5,162 bases of DNA from an uncultured Dermatophilus sp. GTDB lineage: Bacteria > Actinomycetota > Actinomycetes > Actinomycetales > Dermatophilaceae. The notes below the pieces were generated by a model that saw only the letters and a program-made list of their open reading frames with translations, was not told where the DNA came from and made no database searches. The stretch is taken from positions 1-5,162 of the forward strand of contig CAMCQD010000168.1 in the NCBI GenBank assembly GCA_945876925.1. Direction: 5' to 3'. A program made the position numbers and the translations under genes. Positions 1 to 5,141 of the stretch are shown here, one piece after another. The number at the start of each line of letters is the position of its first letter. Positions within the stretch are counted from its first letter, which is position 1.

Positions 1-293
1 TCACTACGCGGGCTGAGGCGTTCATGCGGCAGCGTCTCCCAGCTCGGAAACTGTGCAATAGCAGCATTGGGCAAATAGCTGGCGAGCGCCTCGGTGAGGT
101 CCTGCGCGACCCGGGTAGTGGCAGTGACCACGACGAGCGGCCCCCCGGCCGGCGTCATCTGGGAAAGCAGCGCCGGGCGAGCCCCCGGGGCTATCGTCAC
201 GTCAGCGAATCGCTCACGGGCCGCGAACGATCCGAGTGCCGCGGCAGCTCCCGGATCGGTGGCGAGGATATCGGCGATAGTGACCAGGGACAT
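1..293 (-). CDS. mfd: Transcription-repair coupling factor Mfd, N-terminal part (cut by window edge)
   Basis: Reading the minus strand from the ATG at 293-291 gives 97 open codons running off the left edge, starting MSLVTIADILATDPG and ending QFPSWETLPHERLSPRS. The central GPLVVVTATTRVAQDLTEAL stretch followed by PSWETLPHERLSPRS is the hallmark of the UvrB-like domain 1 at the start of actinobacterial Mfd. Mfd is a cytoplasmic ATP-dependent translocase of over 1,100 residues that removes stalled RNA polymerase and recruits UvrA; only the first tenth is here. The start is supported by a GGAG on the minus strand (plus-strand 302-305), 8 nt upstream of the ATG. The gene is transcribed away from the four-gene operon, so the region between them holds divergent signals. 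Plus-strand open frames over this stretch have no recognisable content. The identification rests on memory of the family motif, without an alignment. Confidence 0.9.
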   Translation of the reverse strand, partial: MSLVTIADILATDPGAAAALGSFAARERFADVTIAPGARPALLSQMTPAGGPLVVVTATTRVAQDLTEALASYLPNAAIAQFPSWETLPHERLSPRS

Positions 294-301
294 GAGGGGC
301 G

Positions 302-305
302 CTCC
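302..305 (-). promoter_or_regulatory. Shine-Dalgarno site of mfd
   Basis: On the minus strand this reads GGAG and ends 8 nt before the mfd ATG at 293-291. This is normal spacing, and it fixes the start codon of a gene that is open only on the edge side. Confidence 0.65.
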
Positions 306-356
306 AGCGGGATCGGCGTACGTGCCAGTCCACGATAGGCGGCTGCGGTGACAGTG

Positions 357-373
357 CCCGCAGGCTCCCGCAG
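357..373. repeat. Short direct repeat CCCGCAG x2
   Basis: CCCGCAG occurs at 357-363 and again at 367-373, a 10-bp repeat period (about one helical turn). It lies in the divergent intergenic region. Direct heptamers one turn apart are a layout used by some actinomycete activators, such as SARP-type regulators, though those usually show an 11-bp period. The pair could also be chance in GC-rich DNA. Confidence 0.3.
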
Positions 374-394
374 CGGGGCTTAGCTACATCCGCC

Positions 395-412
395 TGGGCA
401 AAGAACTGCCCA
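395..412. repeat. Inverted repeat TGGGCA-6-TGCCCA in the divergent region
   Basis: TGGGCA (395-400) and TGCCCA (407-412) form a perfect 6-bp inverted repeat with a 6-nt spacer. The repeat lies 82 bp before the first operon gene. Its size and position suit a dimeric repressor or activator site for either divergent gene. A short repeat of this kind can occur by chance. Confidence 0.35.
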
Positions 413-493
413 CGTGCGGCTATTGGCTCCCGGCGACGCTACGATCAAGTTGCAGGGTGAGGGGCCTGTCATACACACGGGGGGTTCAAAAGA

Positions 494-1792
494 ATGCCAG
501 CTTCGCACCGCGAGGCGGTGACGACAGCGGTGGCTACGCACGTCAGCCATGCCGCCGCGCAAGCGCTCGCACAGTACGCCGAGAGCTACACGTCGCCCGA
601 TTCCATTCTCGTGCGGCCGATTGAGGCCTACGAGGGAATCGAGCGGACGGTGGACCAGGTGGCCGCGCTCGCGGGCGGTTCGCTCGTCGTCACTGACCTG
701 GCCGGGCCGGCCCGCCGGGCCGTCGTACCGGCCCGGACCGGGGAAAGCTATATAGACACTAACGAGGGAGGTGGTGAACCGCTGCTAGCGTTCCACACCT
801 CCGGGTCCACCGGCTCGCCTTCGTGCGTCATCTACCGCAAGAGCACCGCCCGGGCGCACGCCCGGGCAATCGCGCGCTCCCTGCAGCTGGATGCCGCCGT
901 GACCTACGTGGCGCTGCCCCCGCCCCGGTTCGCCTACGGGCTGTCGATCGTGGACTCGCACCTTGAGGCCGGCGTCCCGGTGACCTTCACGGACGCCGGA
1001 TGGACCCTGCCCGGGCTAACCGAGGTCGCCGCGGCATCCGCGGGGGACATCGCCATCTACGCCCTGCCGCAGCACACTCCGCTGCTGCTGTCGGCCGCGA
1101 TCGACCCGCAGCGGGTGACCCGCCTGTTCATCGCCGGGGGGCGCATCTCGGGGGCGTCCGTGCGACGCCTGGCCGAGGCGTTCCCGCGGCTGCGGCTGAG
1201 CAACATGTACGGCCAGGCCGAGATGGGCCCGCGGCTGTCCATGTGGGACGGGGACCCGGCTGCCTTCGTCGAAGGCGACATCGGCTCCCCCCTGCCGGGC
1301 GTGCGGCTGCGGGTGCAGCCCGCCGGGGACGGGGATGCGACCGGCCCGGACGGCGCCGCTCCCGGGCGCATCGTCGCGGCCAGCGAGTACGCGATGGCCT
1401 TCGAGTTGCGCGCGCCGTACGCCGAGGTGAAGCCCGGGCCCGGCACGGGCGAGATCATCACCAGCGACCTCGCCACGCTCTCGCCCGAGGGCACCCTGCG
1501 GCACGCGGGCCGGGCCGATCACGTGCTCAACGTGGCCGGGACCAAAGTCGATCTGCGGCGCCTGTCGGAGATCGTCACGGAGGCGGCCGACCCCCTCATC
1601 GTCCGTATCGGGAGTCGCCCGAGCGCGGTCGCCGGGGATGACATCCCCGTGATCGAGATCGTGCCCGGGCCCGGCACTCCCGCGCGCACCGGGCCGATCC
1701 GGCGCGCGTTGCACAACGAATTCGGCAGGCTCGCCGGCCTGTTCGACATCAACTACGTACGCGAACTAAGCGTCAAGGAGAGTGGCAAATGA
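494..1792 (+). CDS. Short adenylate-forming (AMP-binding, ANL-type) enzyme, carboxylic acid activation
   Basis: This 432-residue protein has the ANL order of motifs. The phosphate-binding loop TSGSTGSPS is at 102-110, an A4-like FAYGL at 146-150, the A5 motif NMYGQAE at 237-243, GDIGSPLPGV at 261-270, the ribose-binding TSDLA with Asp325, and the hinge motif GRADHVLNVAGTKVDL at 339-354. It ends in ESGK, so the presumed A10 lysine (Lys432) is the last residue. Family members normally activate a carboxylate as acyl-AMP and pass it to CoA or a carrier-protein thiol; the carrier protein two genes downstream suggests the latter. Only about 100 residues precede the P-loop, fewer than in most acyl-CoA synthetases and closer to the PaaK/CapK layout. 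The usual lysine of TSGSTGxPK is Ser110. The start at 494 is supported by GGGGGG at 479-484. The stop overlaps the next start (ATGA). Substrate unknown. Confidence 0.85.
   Translation: MPASHREAVTTAVATHVSHAAAQALAQYAESYTSPDSILVRPIEAYEGIERTVDQVAALAGGSLVVTDLAGPARRAVVPARTGESYIDTNEGGGEPLLAFHTSGSTGSPSCVIYRKSTARAHARAIARSLQLDAAVTYVALPPPRFAYGLSIVDSHLEAGVPVTFTDAGWTLPGLTEVAAASAGDIAIYALPQHTPLLLSAAIDPQRVTRLFIAGGRISGASVRRLAEAFPRLRLSNMYGQAEMGPRLSMWDGDPAAFVEGDIGSPLPGVRLRVQPAGDGDATGPDGAAPGRIVAASEYAMAFELRAPYAEVKPGPGTGEIITSDLATLSPEGTLRHAGRADHVLNVAGTKVDLRRLSEIVTEAADPLIVRIGSRPSAVAGDDIPVIEIVPGPGTPARTGPIRRALHNEFGRLAGLFDINYVRELSVKESGK
1775..1780 (+). promoter_or_regulatory. Strong Shine-Dalgarno site inside the end of the adenylating gene
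   Basis: AAGGAG lies 8 nt before the ATG at 1789, within the last codons of the upstream gene. With the ATGA overlap at 1789-1792 it fixes the start of the NAD-synthase-like gene and implies translational coupling. Confidence 0.8.
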
Positions 1793-2733
1793 CAACGAAT
1801 CTGGCTGCCCGCTGCGAGTGGATCGTGGCCGAGCTCGCCGCCATGAGCAAGAAGGGCGCGCTGGTCCAGCTCTCCGGCGGGGTGGACTCCTCGACCGTGC
1901 TCCACCTGGCCGCCAGGGCCCTCGGCCCGGACCGGGTCAAGGCGCTGTACCTGCCCGACCGCTCCACCGGCCCGGAGACCAAGGCGTACGTCGTCGAGGC
2001 CGCCGAGTCGGCCGGCGTCGAGCTGATCGAGCGCAGCATCGCCGACACCATCGACGCCCAGTTCGGGCCCGACGATGTGGCGAACATCATCCGCAAGTAC
2101 GCGCCGGAGTACGACCCGGCCGTGCACGCCTACGCGGTCAACGCCTCCCCCACCATGGCCCGCCGGATCGGCGCGCTGGTGTACCAGGTGGTCGTGGGCC
2201 CGCGTCACGGCGAGGCCGAGAAGACGCTGCGCATGTCCGCCGAGGACCTGCGCGCCATCATCGCCTACCAGAACCGCAAGCAGCGCACCCGCATGCTGTT
2301 CGCCTACGCCGAGGCCGAGCGGCTCGGCTACGCCGTGGTCGGCGCCAGCAACGGCGACGAGCTGCGCACCGGCTTCGTGGTCAAGTACGGTGACGACGCC
2401 GCCGACATCTGCGCCATCGGCGACTGCACCAAGCCGCAGGTGTACGAGCTGGCCCGCGAGCTGGGCGTCCCCGCCTCGATCATCGCGCGCACGCCCACCA
2501 CGGACACGTACGCGCTCAACCAGTCCCAGGAGGACTACTACTACGCCCTGCCCGCCGAGGTGCTCACCGAGCTGGTGACCATGCCCGACGAGCAGCTCGC
2601 GGACGACGCCGCGCTGGAGGCGCTGCGGGCCGGCCTGCCGGGCTGGACGGTGGCGTCCCTGCGCCAGGCCGCGGCGGGCCTGCGTACCTCGCTGCGCTAC
2701 CTGAGCACCCGCAGCAAGGTCATGGGCTCCTGA
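1789..2733 (+). CDS. NAD-synthase-like ATP pyrophosphatase (PP-loop), probably not housekeeping NadE
   Basis: This 314-residue protein has the PP-loop LSGGVDSS at 28-35 and the NadE-type strand KALYLPDRSTGPET at 51-64. A second block, VVGASNGDELRTGFVVKYGD at 183-202, runs into ADICAIGDCTKPQVYELARELGVP at 205-228. This matches the ammonia-dependent NAD synthase pattern (GTxNKSE..TGYFTKYGDGG.D..PIGDLYKTQVYELA). Family enzymes adenylate a carboxylate with ATP and let ammonia displace AMP. No glutaminase domain is fused. Differences from true NadE are visible. Gly-Asp replaces Lys-Ser/Thr in the ASNxxE motif, and Cys208 and Cys213 fall where NP and L are usual. TPTTDTYALNQSQEDYYYA (235-253) replaces the KPSADLWPGQTDEDELG segment. 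An insert of roughly 50 residues (about 98-150) makes it longer than the usual 245-275. The start is set by AAGGAG and the ATGA overlap. I infer a dedicated amide-forming or related (thioamide, nitrile) role with the carrier protein. Confidence 0.8.
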   Translation: MTTNLAARCEWIVAELAAMSKKGALVQLSGGVDSSTVLHLAARALGPDRVKALYLPDRSTGPETKAYVVEAAESAGVELIERSIADTIDAQFGPDDVANIIRKYAPEYDPAVHAYAVNASPTMARRIGALVYQVVVGPRHGEAEKTLRMSAEDLRAIIAYQNRKQRTRMLFAYAEAERLGYAVVGASNGDELRTGFVVKYGDDAADICAIGDCTKPQVYELARELGVPASIIARTPTTDTYALNQSQEDYYYALPAEVLTELVTMPDEQLADDAALEALRAGLPGWTVASLRQAAAGLRTSLRYLSTRSKVMGS

Positions 2734-2778
2734 GCCCAGGCCCCGGGGAGCGCCCTGCTCCCCCGCGGCTCGCCGGGG
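2732..2778 (+). other. GC-rich hairpin in the gap between the NAD-synthase-like and carrier-protein genes
   Basis: Just after the stop codon, GGGGAGC (2745-2751) pairs perfectly with GCTCCCC (2757-2763) across a 5-nt loop. GAGCC (2732-2736) can pair outside it with GGCTC (2767-2771). CCCCGG (2741-2746) with CCGGGG (2773-2778) is a competing alternative. There is no T-run afterwards, so a full intrinsic terminator is unlikely. A partial stop, an RNA-processing or 3'-end protection element that sets the carrier protein apart in expression, fits the 101-bp gap in an otherwise tightly packed operon. Confidence 0.5.
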
Positions 2779-2834
2779 GGTGGCAGCAGGCGGTGCCGGA
2801 ACAACACTTCGCACACACCACAGAAGAGGACAAG

Positions 2835-3077
2835 ATGAAGAAGCCCTGGAGCGAGGTCGAGGCCGACCTCATGGACAACGTGTTCTACGCGCACGACGAG
2901 GCGAAGGTGAAGGCGTCGTCCAACCTCGCCGACGACTCGCTGCTGGACTCGCTGTCAATCGTAGTCATCCTGGAGACATTCGCCGACGCCGGCGTCGCCG
3001 AGGAAGCCCTCGAAGAGGCGCAGGCCGCCGACTTCCGCAACCTGGAGGTCATGCGCGCGCTGTACGAACGGCTCTGA
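2835..3077 (+). CDS. Stand-alone acyl/aminoacyl carrier protein (phosphopantetheine-binding, DltC-like)
   Basis: This 80-residue acidic protein starts MKKPWSEVEADLMDNVFYA. It contains the carrier motif DDSLLDSLSIVVILETF at 33-49, with Ser39 of DSL as the expected attachment site for 4'-phosphopantetheine. The short fold, the LLDSL core and the ending ADFRNLEVMRALYERL resemble DltC-type aminoacyl carriers and small discrete ACPs. Its role would be to hold the acid activated by the adenylating enzyme as a thioester while the PP-loop enzymes act. I chose ATG 2835 over an in-frame GTG at 2793. The ATG has GAGG 5 nt upstream and gives the normal carrier length, while the GTG would add 14 residues of unlikely sequence. 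It sits 101 bp after the NAD-synthase-like gene and 3 nt before the AsnB-like gene. No phosphopantetheinyl transferase is visible in the window. Confidence 0.88.
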   Translation: MKKPWSEVEADLMDNVFYAHDEAKVKASSNLADDSLLDSLSIVVILETFADAGVAEEALEEAQAADFRNLEVMRALYERL

Positions 3078-3080
3078 GCC

Positions 3081-4949
3081 ATGTGCGGTTTCGCCTTGGC
3101 GATCGGTGCGCGTATCGCCGGTGACGTCCCGGGCGCCCCGAGCCCCGAGGTCGACGCCGCCCTCGCGCGACGCGGCCCGGATTCCACCTCGCACCACCGC
3201 GAGCCCGGGCTGAACGTCGTCACCACGCGCCTCACCCACTGGGAGGAGGGTGCGTCCGCCCAGCCGCTGGTCACCCAGGACGGTGGCCTGGCAGTGTTCA
3301 ACGGCGAGCTGTTCAACCTGCCGCAGCTGCAGGCCGCGATCGGCCGGCCGGGCGCTTCGGAGATCGAGACCCTGCTGTACGGGTTCCGCCTGGAGGGGCC
3401 GGAGTTCGCCCGCCGGATCGATGGCCAGTTCGCCGCCGTGGTGCGCCCGTTCGCCGATTCACCGGTGCTGGCCGTACGGGACCGGTTCGGGATCTGCCCG
3501 CTGTACCTCACCCAGCGCGGCACGACCTCGGTGCTCGCCTCAAGCCTGGAGGCGCTCACCGCGCTGGCCGGGGGCGAATTCACGCTGGACATCGCCGGGG
3601 TCGCCTCGATCCTGCACGACTGGGCGCCGACGCACGGCCTCACCACGTACACCGGGGTCGGCCAGGTAGCCCCGGGCATGGTGGTGGAACTGCGGCACGG
3701 CGAGCCGCCGGTGACGCGCGCCTGGGCCGACGCCCGGGCCGCTGCCGTCACGGGGGCAGCCGCGGACGCGGTGACGCCCGCGGGCACTCCACTGGACGAT
3801 TCCGCGCTGACCGGCGCCGACCTGGACGAGCTCGCCGGTCTCATGCGCGAATCGGTTCGGGCCCGGATGCGGTCCACCTCCCAGATCGTCTGCCTGCTCT
3901 CGGGCGGGATCGACTCGACGATCATCGGGGCCCTGGCCCGCGAGGAAGGCGCCCGCACCGGCCTGGCGCTGTACCTGGACGGCGACACGATGGTGCACGA
4001 CCGGCAGGTCCAGGTCGCCGACGCGCTCGGCTACGAGCTCATCCATCACCGGCTACGTCCGCGCGCGGCGGTGGCGCTGCTGGCGGAGTACGTCCGCACC
4101 CGCCGGGTGCCGCTGGTCCGGCTCGGGCCGGTGGGGATGATGAGCCTGGCGCACCGGGCCCGCTCCGAGGGCATCCGCGGGGTGCTCTCGGGTGAGGGCG
4201 CAGACGAGCTGTTCAGCGGGTACGACTCGTACCGCATCCTGGCCGGGCGGGCCGGGCGCTTCGGCGATCCGCGCCGCCTGCCGTGGGAGCAGTTCGGTGA
4301 CCCCGAGTTCGGCGCCGACCGCGGCCCGCGCTGGGCGCGCACGTACTGGCGAGCCGTCATCGGCCTGTCCGCCACGGCGGGTAACCGGCGGGCGGACATC
4401 ATGAAGCCGGTGGCCGAGCTGTTCCGGCCCCGCCTGCGGGAGGCCTTCGACCGGGCCGCTGCCCTGCCGGAGGACTTCGGCCTGGAACACCGCCGCCAGG
4501 CGGACCTGCGCGACCTGCTCGGCTCGTACCTGCTCACCGTGCAGGGCGACCACGCCTGGATGGAGGAGGGCGTCGAGATCCGGCCGCCGTACCTGGCCAC
4601 CCCGGTGGCCCGGTGGGCGCTGCGCCGCGACCCGGCGACCTTCGTGGACATCGCCAACGGCAAGCTGCCGGTGCGGGCCCTGCTGCAGCGGCTCGCCGCG
4701 GACCGGCCCGAGCTGGCCGACCTGGGCTTCGCCAAGGCGGCCTTCCGGGTAGACGCCTCGTTCATCCTGCGCGAGCAGGATGCGTCCGCGGATCTGCGGC
4801 ACCTCGTGGTGGCCTGCCCCGATGACCTGCTCGACGCCTCCGCCGTGACGGACCGGTTCGACCGGGCCGTGTCCGCGGGCACGTGCAGCGAATCGGAGTC
4901 GATGATCTTCCTGCTCGCCGCGAGCCTGGGCGTACTGGCCAGCCTGTAA
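3081..4949 (+). CDS. AsnB-like glutamine-dependent amidotransferase (asparagine synthetase family)
   Basis: This 622-residue protein starts MCGF, with Cys2 as the class II glutaminase nucleophile. The glutaminase domain shows ARRGPD (29-34), RLTHWEEGASAQPL (50-63), FNGELFN (73-79) and VRDRFGICPLYL. An Ala/Gly-rich linker (roughly 212-250) joins it to the synthetase domain, which has PP-loop SGGIDS (274-279), SGEGADELFSGY (370-381) and MEEGVEIRPPYL (494-505). Family enzymes release ammonia from glutamine and channel it to an acyl-adenylate to form an amide. The stretch that in asparagine synthetases contains the acidic DEP/EDP-type aspartate site reads TRRVPLVRLGPVGMMS here, so aspartate is probably not the substrate. 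Related stand-alone enzymes amidate acyl groups on carrier proteins, as in malonamyl-starter formation. It begins 3 nt after the carrier gene without a clear ribosome site, which suggests coupling. Length is normal for the family (about 550-640). Confidence 0.9.
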   Translation: MCGFALAIGARIAGDVPGAPSPEVDAALARRGPDSTSHHREPGLNVVTTRLTHWEEGASAQPLVTQDGGLAVFNGELFNLPQLQAAIGRPGASEIETLLYGFRLEGPEFARRIDGQFAAVVRPFADSPVLAVRDRFGICPLYLTQRGTTSVLASSLEALTALAGGEFTLDIAGVASILHDWAPTHGLTTYTGVGQVAPGMVVELRHGEPPVTRAWADARAAAVTGAAADAVTPAGTPLDDSALTGADLDELAGLMRESVRARMRSTSQIVCLLSGGIDSTIIGALAREEGARTGLALYLDGDTMVHDRQVQVADALGYELIHHRLRPRAAVALLAEYVRTRRVPLVRLGPVGMMSLAHRARSEGIRGVLSGEGADELFSGYDSYRILAGRAGRFGDPRRLPWEQFGDPEFGADRGPRWARTYWRAVIGLSATAGNRRADIMKPVAELFRPRLREAFDRAAALPEDFGLEHRRQADLRDLLGSYLLTVQGDHAWMEEGVEIRPPYLATPVARWALRRDPATFVDIANGKLPVRALLQRLAADRPELADLGFAKAAFRVDASFILREQDASADLRHLVVACPDDLLDASAVTDRFDRAVSAGTCSESESMIFLLAASLGVLASL

Positions 4950-4970
4950 GCGAGCGACCACGCCGGACCC

Positions 4971-5018
4971 AGCCGGGCCGGACGGCTAGCTAGCCGTCCG
5001 GCCCGGCTTGTTTCGTTT
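4971..5018 (+). terminator. Intrinsic terminator of the four-gene operon, perfect 38-bp palindrome
   Basis: AGCCGGGCCGGACGGCTAG (4971-4989) is followed directly by its exact reverse complement (4990-5008), so all 38 bases are self-complementary. A T-rich tail, TGTTTCGTTT, follows (5009-5018). The hairpin begins 21 nt after the amidotransferase stop. As RNA it would fold to a long stem closing on the central CTAG bases. On the minus strand there is no T-run after the stem, so termination is expected mainly for plus-strand transcripts. Confidence 0.88.
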
Positions 5019-5022
5019 GCGG

Positions 5023-5078
5023 CTCGCTACGTGAAGCGAGGCGGTAACCGGTCAGCCGCCCCGGTCATCGTTCCGGGG
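5023..5078. repeat. Small tandem hairpins downstream of the terminator
   Basis: CTCGCT (5023-5028) pairs with AGCGAG (5035-5040) over a 6-nt loop. GGCGG (5040-5044) can pair with CCGCC (5056-5060). CCCCGG (5059-5064) pairs with CCGGGG (5073-5078) over an 8-nt loop; the last two overlap by two bases and would compete. No protein is evident here. They may be chance in GC-rich DNA, a minor structured RNA, or parts of a leader or trailer of a gene beyond the window. Confidence 0.3.
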
Positions 5079-5117
5079 AAGGTAGCGATCCCAGGTATCC
5101 CCTTCCCGGAGGGACGC

Positions 5118-5141
5118 GCGCGTTTACCTAGGTAAACGCGC
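5118..5141. repeat. 24-bp perfect palindrome (operator-like), nested in an outer inverted repeat
   Basis: GCGCGTTTACCT (5118-5129) is followed by its exact reverse complement (5130-5141). The AT-rich core TTTACCTAGGTAAA stands out in this GC-rich DNA. Symmetry, length and base composition suit the operator of a dimeric regulator such as a TetR-family protein. Flanking it, 5097-5109 (ATCCCCTTCCCGG) and 5150-5162 (CCGGGAAAGGGAT) are inverted repeats with one mismatch, so the whole 66 bp could also fold as a larger hairpin. There is no T-run inside the window to call it a terminator; the sequence past 5162 is not visible. Confidence 0.6.

Larger units (their letters stand above)
294..493. promoter_or_regulatory. 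Divergent intergenic region between mfd and the four-gene operon
   Basis: These 200 bases separate two divergently transcribed genes, so they should contain the promoter of each. They are visibly less GC-biased than the operon. I see no convincing paired -35/-10 set. TACGAT at 440-445 resembles a -10 hexamer about 50 nt before the operon's first ATG, but the best upstream TTG-type element (TTGGCT, 423-428) is only 11 bp away, too close for a standard promoter. A G-run at 479-484 sits 9 nt before the ATG at 494 and is the only candidate ribosome site for the first gene. The region also holds the short repeats listed separately. No open frame here looks coding on either strand. Confidence 0.6.

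Noticed and set aside
24..351. Two overlapping plus-strand open frames before the operon
   Set aside because: They lie over the minus-strand mfd start, which has a recognisable family motif and a good ribosome site. The plus-strand translations are Arg/Gly/Ser-rich without any motif.
411..416. CACGTG palindrome in the intergenic region
   Set aside because: Six bases of symmetry are expected by chance in this composition, and no regulator is linked to it.
1789..2733. Calling the second gene housekeeping nadE
   Set aside because: The ATP-binding motifs fit, but the substrate-side motifs are altered, the length is larger than usual, and the operon context is a carrier-protein pathway. I give no gene symbol.
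1753..2814. 353-codon minus-strand open frame opposite the NAD-synthase-like gene
   Set aside because: The translation is a Gly/Val/Arg/His-rich antisense artefact with no domain, while the plus strand has a full family match.
2793..2834. Upstream GTG start extending the carrier protein by 14 residues
   Set aside because: The ATG at 2835 has a closer ribosome site (GAGG) and gives the usual carrier length; the extra residues do not look like carrier sequence.
2885..3988. 367-codon minus-strand open frame across the carrier and amidotransferase genes
   Set aside because: Its translation is Ser/Arg/Ala-rich, low complexity, as expected opposite a GC-rich gene. It covers two clearly identified plus-strand genes.
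3081..4949. Beta-lactam synthetase or lasso-peptide cyclase as identity of the amidotransferase
   Set aside because: Those AsnB relatives have lost the glutaminase Cys or the whole glutaminase domain. Here MCGF, RRGPD and FNGELFN are intact, and no precursor peptide is nearby.
5009..5117. Possible riboswitch, tRNA or CRISPR content after the terminator
   Set aside because: I see only short competing hairpins, no cloverleaf, no conserved riboswitch core and no regularly spaced repeats.
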